64,000 bases of DNA from Acidobacteriota bacterium. GTDB taxonomy: Bacteria > Pseudomonadota > Alphaproteobacteria > Caulobacterales > Hyphomonadaceae. The notes beneath the pieces are model-generated. The model saw nothing but the letters and a program-made list of their open reading frames with translations. It searched no databases and was not told where the DNA came from. The position numbers and the translations under genes were made by a program. The stretch is from contig JADJRB010000001.1 in the NCBI GenBank assembly GCA_016712445.1, forward strand, positions 992,001-1,056,000, read 5' to 3'. Position 1 is the first letter of the stretch. Each line of letters opens with the position of its first letter. Shown here in pieces: positions 60,536-64,000 of the stretch.

Positions 60536-61426
60536 TCATGGCTCGCCGTCGGCGCTCATCCACCAGGGCGTCTCGCCCTCCCAAGGCGGCATGGCGTAGA
60601 GGGTGCGCAGGGCATCGAGCGCGGCGGCGTGGTAGATGGTGGCGTGGGTTTCGGTGGCGCTGCGGTCCGAAAAGGTGAAGCCGAAGCCTTGCGGCGCGGA
60701 CGACGCGATGGCGGCGCGCAGGGCGGCGATGCCCTGCTCCATCGTGCCGCCCTCATTCGCCATCGCCATGTAGAGACGCCGGCCGGAGACGGCAGGCGCG
60801 GCAAGCTTTGCCGGCGCCCCGGCGGAGACGCGGCCGGCATCCCACCAGAGGCTCGGCGAAATGGCGATGTAATCGTCGAAGAGGCCGGGGGCTTCGAGCA
60901 GCGTATCGACAACGAAGAGACCGGCGAGGCTTTCGCCCATGACGGCGCTCCGCGGGGCGGGATCGTAGCGCTTTTCCACGAAGGGGCGCACTTCCTCGGC
61001 GAGGAAGCGGCGGAAGTCTGCCGCGCCGCCCGCCTGCGGGAAGCCCTTCCGGAAGCGCGGATCGGTGGCGGCAGGGGTCAGCTCATGCTGGCGGTCTTTC
61101 GTCTGTATACCGACGATGATCGTGGTCTCGCAGGTCCAGGACAGGGCGCAGAGTTCGCCGAGGCCGGCGATGTGCTTGAAGTCCTGATCGAGGGCGCCGT
61201 CGAGCACGTAGAGGATCGCGCCGGGCGCGCGGCTTTCCTCGAAACCGGGCGGCGCCCAGATGTTGATCTCGCGTGTGTCGCCGAGGATTTCGGACTGAAG
61301 CGTGTAGCTGGTGCCGAGGGGGATGGGCTTCACCGCGACGGAGCGCGCCTCAGCGGCGGCAGGCGGAGCGGGCGTGGCGCAGGCGGCCAGGAAGCCGATA
61401 GTGAGCGCAACGATGAAATGCTTCAT
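60536..61426 (-). CDS. Secreted esterase of the IroE/Fes-like (esterase D) family
   Basis: 296-residue lipoprotein esterase (signal peptide and lipobox LAAC near Cys16). It has the PF00756 fold: YTLQSEILGDTREINIWAPP, VLDGALDQDFKHIAGLGELC, the nucleophile in RSAVMGESLAGLFVVDTLLE, AISPSLWWDAG and a C-terminal histidine near THATIYHAAALDAL. Relatives include siderophore esterases (BesA, IroE) and feruloyl esterases. ATG 61426 overlaps the stop of the upstream small membrane gene (ATGA). Two TonB-dependent receptors lie elsewhere in the window, but no siderophore genes do. Confidence 0.88.
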   Translation of the reverse strand: MKHFIVALTIGFLAACATPAPPAAAEARSVAVKPIPLGTSYTLQSEILGDTREINIWAPPGFEESRAPGAILYVLDGALDQDFKHIAGLGELCALSWTCETTIIVGIQTKDRQHELTPAATDPRFRKGFPQAGGAADFRRFLAEEVRPFVEKRYDPAPRSAVMGESLAGLFVVDTLLEAPGLFDDYIAISPSLWWDAGRVSAGAPAKLAAPAVSGRRLYMAMANEGGTMEQGIAALRAAIASSAPQGFGFTFSDRSATETHATIYHAAALDALRTLYAMPPWEGETPWWMSADGEP

Positions 61427-61713
61427 TTGGCCGGTATCTTCTGGGCATTTTGAACACGCCACAAGCCGAACGCCGTGATAGCCATGCCAGTCAGAAATAT
61501 TCCGAAGATCAGTGTCAAATCCAGCGCCGACACGTAGACCGCTTCCGGCTGGAGTTCGAATTCGATTGTATAGCCTTTGACTGGATCCGGTTCTCGCGGC
61601 CGGTCTGGAAACACAAATGCAAGCTGCCATGCGAACAGCGCAATGCAAACGGCGGAACCGACCCAGTGCGGCCAGAAGATACGCATGAATTCTTGGGAAT
61701 ATAACCGGCGCAT
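61423..61713 (-). CDS. Small two-helix membrane protein
   Basis: 96 residues with two membrane helices (HWVGSAVCIALFAWQLAFVF, about 16-35, and ALDLTLIFGIFLTGMAITAF, about 63-82) separated by a polar loop (PDRPREPDPVKGYTIEFELQ). The stop overlaps the esterase start by ATGA, so it is translationally coupled to it and likely a partner or escort, though nothing else supports that. The start could be ATG 61713 or the internal ATG 61686. Function unknown. Confidence 0.72.
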   Translation of the reverse strand: MRRLYSQEFMRIFWPHWVGSAVCIALFAWQLAFVFPDRPREPDPVKGYTIEFELQPEAVYVSALDLTLIFGIFLTGMAITAFGLWRVQNAQKIPAK

Positions 61714-61728
61714 TTTGCGTTCCCGCCC

Positions 61729-62826
61729 TCAGCTCATCCACTTCAGCTGGCGGGGCTGGATGGGGTTGACGAAGTCGCGGGCTTCAGTGCGGGCGGCGGT
61801 CCATTCGCGTTTCAGCTGCTGGTACCATTTGGCCTGCACGTCGATGTCGTCGATCCAGAGCATCGCCTTCTGGTGCGCCATGCCCTGATTCTGCAGGTCG
61901 ACCATCTCGCCGTCCTGCGCGAGGAACTTGCGGCCCATGCGTTTCGCGACCGGCACGGCGAGGTGCAGCAGCGGCGCGCCTGTCCACCAGGTGAACTGGG
62001 TGATGCGGGTTTTCTTCGGCGCCTCGGGCGTGAGGCAGGTGAGCGTCAGAAGGCGCGCCGTGTCGTTCGAGATGATCTCCCAGCGATAGCCCGGCAGCTG
62101 GAAGCGGATCTCGGTCTGGACATTGCCGCCGAAGACCCAGCGGTAAAGCTTCGAGTTTGACGAGGGCGGATGCCGGTCGATCGCCCAGCCGCGCTCGGTC
62201 GGGACGAAGGGCTTTTCCTTCAGCTTCAGGCCAACCGACGGCGGGCGCCACCACCACTGGTTATGCACGAAGGGCACGTGCGCGGGGTCCATCAGGCCGA
62301 CGACGGCGTCGTCCATATGGGCGTTGAACATGTCCTCGATGACGAAGCCCGGTTTGTCCGGGAGCGGACCAAAGTCCGGCGGCGGCACGGCGGGCGGCGC
62401 CGCGGAGCGCGGATCGTGGGCGACGTAGAGATACACCGCGCCGTTCGCTTCGTGGACGGGATAGCGGCGGACCTTGACCCTGGTGTGGTCGTACGGGCTG
62501 TCCTCGGTGAGGCTCGGCATCAGGCGGCAGCCGCCATCCGTGCCGAAGCGCCAGCCATGGTAAGGGCACTGGAGGGTCCACTCCCCTTTCGTCTCGACCT
62601 GCTTGCCGGCGGAGAGCGGCACGAGACGGTGCGGGCAGATGTCGCGCAGGGCAAAGGCCTCACCGGCGGGCGTGCGCCCGACGACGACCGGCTCGCCGAG
62701 AATCATCAGCCGCGTCTGCTGGCCTGCCTTTAGGCTTGCCGACGGCGCAGCCAGATACCAGCAATCGGTGAGGTAGCCCTCATCGGTGATGCCGGTCCTG
62801 GCGGGGAGTGGCTGCGTGTCGGCCAA
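61729..62826 (-). CDS. Rieske [2Fe-2S] aromatic-ring oxygenase, alpha-subunit type
   Basis: 365-residue Rieske non-heme iron oxygenase similar to vanillate-demethylase/PobA-type terminal oxygenases. The Rieske cluster ligands are in CPHRLVPLSAG (about residues 64-66) and CPYHGWRF. The mononuclear iron site is likely in NAHMDDAVVGLMDPAHVPFV (HxxxxxxxxDPxHVPFVH-like, with the two histidines and an acid). The N-terminus GYLTDCWYLAAPSASLKAG is typical. No ferredoxin reductase gene is next to it. The substrate is an unknown aromatic or fatty ether or ester. It follows the chagasin-like gene by 8 bases. Confidence 0.9.
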   Translation of the reverse strand: MADTQPLPARTGITDEGYLTDCWYLAAPSASLKAGQQTRLMILGEPVVVGRTPAGEAFALRDICPHRLVPLSAGKQVETKGEWTLQCPYHGWRFGTDGGCRLMPSLTEDSPYDHTRVKVRRYPVHEANGAVYLYVAHDPRSAAPPAVPPPDFGPLPDKPGFVIEDMFNAHMDDAVVGLMDPAHVPFVHNQWWWRPPSVGLKLKEKPFVPTERGWAIDRHPPSSNSKLYRWVFGGNVQTEIRFQLPGYRWEIISNDTARLLTLTCLTPEAPKKTRITQFTWWTGAPLLHLAVPVAKRMGRKFLAQDGEMVDLQNQGMAHQKAMLWIDDIDVQAKWYQQLKREWTAARTEARDFVNPIQPRQLKWMS

Positions 62827-62834
62827 GGTGCGGA

Positions 62835-63377
62835 TTACTCTGCTGCGGTGACCGTGACGGTCAGGTCATAGGTATCCATCGGCGGTTCGTCGGTTTCCCA
62901 GGGGCGGCCTTCGGTGAGCTTGAAGGTGCCGGTGCCGGCCGATTTCGCGACATAGTCGAAGCCGAGATAGTGGTTGCCGCCGGTAAAGCCCGGCATGTTC
63001 TGGTAGGCGGGATCGGTGCCGCGCGTCGATTCGCCGGCCGCTTCCATGAAGGCGGGGGCTTCCACGACGGTCCAGACATATCCGGCGGTGGGGATGGACA
63101 CGAGTTCGATGCGGAGCGTCTCGCCAACCTTCAGGCCGATGGTCAGGCCCTTCTTGTCTGCGCCGGCATAGACGACGCCGGTTTCGGCCGCGGCCTGGGC
63201 ATCGGCGGCGGCTTTCGCGGCCTCTTCGGCGGTGGGCATCTGGGGTTCTTGCCAGTCGGTCGGTTGCACGGCGGTTTCCTCTGCAGCGGGCGGGGCATCG
63301 GGCGCGTCAGCCGCTTTGCCGTGATGGCAGCAGGCCCCCAGCGCCAGGGACGCAATCGCAGCGATAGCCAGTCTCAT
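62835..63377 (-). CDS. Chagasin-like (I42) protease-inhibitor lipoprotein
   Basis: 180-residue lipoprotein (lipobox LGAC, Cys16, doubled CC) with an Ala/Glu/Pro linker to about residue 75 and then a chagasin-family domain. Three inhibitor loops are visible: VSIPTAGYVWTVVE (matching NPTTGYxW), GFTGGNHYLGFDYVAKSAG (GGxG-F loop) and TEGRPWETDEPP (RPWE loop). The family inhibits papain-like cysteine proteases in the periplasm. It starts at ATG 63377. It precedes the Rieske oxygenase by 8 bases on the same strand and is divergent from lepA. Confidence 0.85.
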   Translation of the reverse strand: MRLAIAAIASLALGACCHHGKAADAPDAPPAAEETAVQPTDWQEPQMPTAEEAAKAAADAQAAAETGVVYAGADKKGLTIGLKVGETLRIELVSIPTAGYVWTVVEAPAFMEAAGESTRGTDPAYQNMPGFTGGNHYLGFDYVAKSAGTGTFKLTEGRPWETDEPPMDTYDLTVTVTAAE

Positions 63378-63491
63378 TCGGGTGTCTCCTCGGTTCGGGG
63401 CAAGTCTTACGCCCAGCCGGGCCGGGATGCCAGTGGGACGGCCAGCCGAGAGCTACTTCCCGCAGCCGACCTGCCCCGCTATATGCCGCCC

Positions 63492-64000
63492 ATGACCCCA
63501 CGCGACAATATCCGCAATTTCTCGATCATTGCCCACATCGACCATGGCAAATCGACCCTCGCCGACCGCCTGATCCAGGCTTGCGGGGGCCTGAGCGACC
63601 GTGAAATGAGCGAACAGGTGCTCGACTCGATGGATATCGAGAAGGAGCGCGGCATCACCATCAAGGCGCAGACCGTGCGCCTCAGCTACACCGCGCAGGA
63701 CGGCGAGACCTATACGCTGAACCTGATGGACACGCCGGGACACGTGGACTTCGCCTATGAGGTGAGCCGGTGCCTTGCGGCCTGCGAGGGCTCGCTGCTG
63801 GTGGTGGATGCGTCGCAGGGCGTGGAAGCGCAGACGCTGGCCAACGTCTACCAGGCGATCGACCAGAACCACGAGATCGTCCCCGTGCTCAACAAGGTGG
63901 ACCTGCCGGCCGCCGATGTGCCGCGCGTGAAGGAGCAGATCGAGGACATCATCGGGCTCGACACGGCGAACGCCGTCGAGATTTCGGCCAAGACCGGCCT
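63492..64000 (+). CDS. lepA: Elongation factor 4 (LepA), 3' end cut by window
   Basis: Ribosome-binding GTPase that back-translocates or remodels ribosomes under stress. The visible N-terminal part has PRDNIRNFSIIAHIDHGKST (G1 P-loop), MDIEKERGITIKAQTV (G2), MDTPGHVDF (G3) and LNKVDLPAAD (G4), the LepA order and wording. ATG 63492 gives the common N-terminus; ATG 63483 is a three-codon longer alternative. The gene runs off the right edge in frame, so the C-terminal domains are outside the window. Confidence 0.96.
   Translation, partial: MTPRDNIRNFSIIAHIDHGKSTLADRLIQACGGLSDREMSEQVLDSMDIEKERGITIKAQTVRLSYTAQDGETYTLNLMDTPGHVDFAYEVSRCLAACEGSLLVVDASQGVEAQTLANVYQAIDQNHEIVPVLNKVDLPAADVPRVKEQIEDIIGLDTANAVEISAKTG

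Overview
The window is high-GC DNA from an alphaproteobacterium, most likely a Hyphomonadaceae/Caulobacterales-type marine bacterium. This is an inference from gapR (DUF2312), a DUF1674 SdhAF4-like gene, a 41-residue zinc-free L36, the ruvCAB / ybgC-tolQRAB-pal-cpoB-tilS-ftsH order, and two large TonB-dependent receptors. No rRNA, tRNA, transposase or CRISPR array was found.

Layout. 1-9.4 kb: a truncated HSL-type esterase, two convergent TonB-dependent receptors sharing a double terminator, SelO and a CaiB-type CoA transferase. 9.4-16 kb: a yebC-rpiB-GNAT operon, a sulfotransferase, a YmdB-like phosphoesterase, an unrecognised large lipoprotein and a YgjP-like metalloprotease. 16-25 kb: a motA gene broken by an in-frame amber codon, an MFS transporter, a lytic transglycosylase, rpmJ, a HAD hydrolase, a TPR protein, a hydrolase, gapR and two SDRs. 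25-31.6 kb: accessory regulator/enzyme units: a DMT exporter, a LysR-cupin-MFS divergon, an extended SDR, and an OhrR-like MarR gene divergent from a haloperoxidase-type hydrolase with clear palindromic operators between them. 31.6-40.8 kb: SdhAF4, HtpX, an RsmB-type methyltransferase, a glycine-zipper lipoprotein, an AraC/SDR pair, rpe, a heparinase-like gene and purH. 40.8-43.1 kb: a lower-GC, repeat-rich island with a Cas2-fold SinR-like gene, a candidate structured RNA, a coiled-coil protein, a very stable hairpin and a four-copy ~67 bp repeat. 43.1-53.2 kb: two small genes, then ftsH, tilS, cpoB, pal, tolB, tolA, tolR, tolQ and ybgC, all on the minus strand. 53.2-56.8 kb: an accessory insertion between ybgC and ruvB carrying a TIR-transmembrane-MORN protein, a convergent DUF3137-like membrane protein, a DUF983 protein and a REP-like element. 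56.8-64 kb: ruvB-ruvA-ruvC, a TrmH/SpoU methyltransferase, a fasciclin lipoprotein, an esterase with a small membrane partner, a Rieske oxygenase, a chagasin-like inhibitor and the 5' end of lepA.

The strongest leads for new biology are three. The TIR-TM-MORN protein lies inside the envelope/recombination housekeeping cluster. The Cas2-like gene lies beside a terminator-ended structured RNA. The OhrR-like operator array controls a hydrolase that appears to have two translation starts, one exported and one cytosolic. The motA amber codon suggests recent loss of swimming motility or unusual readthrough. All functions are read from motifs and gene order by eye; no database search was run.
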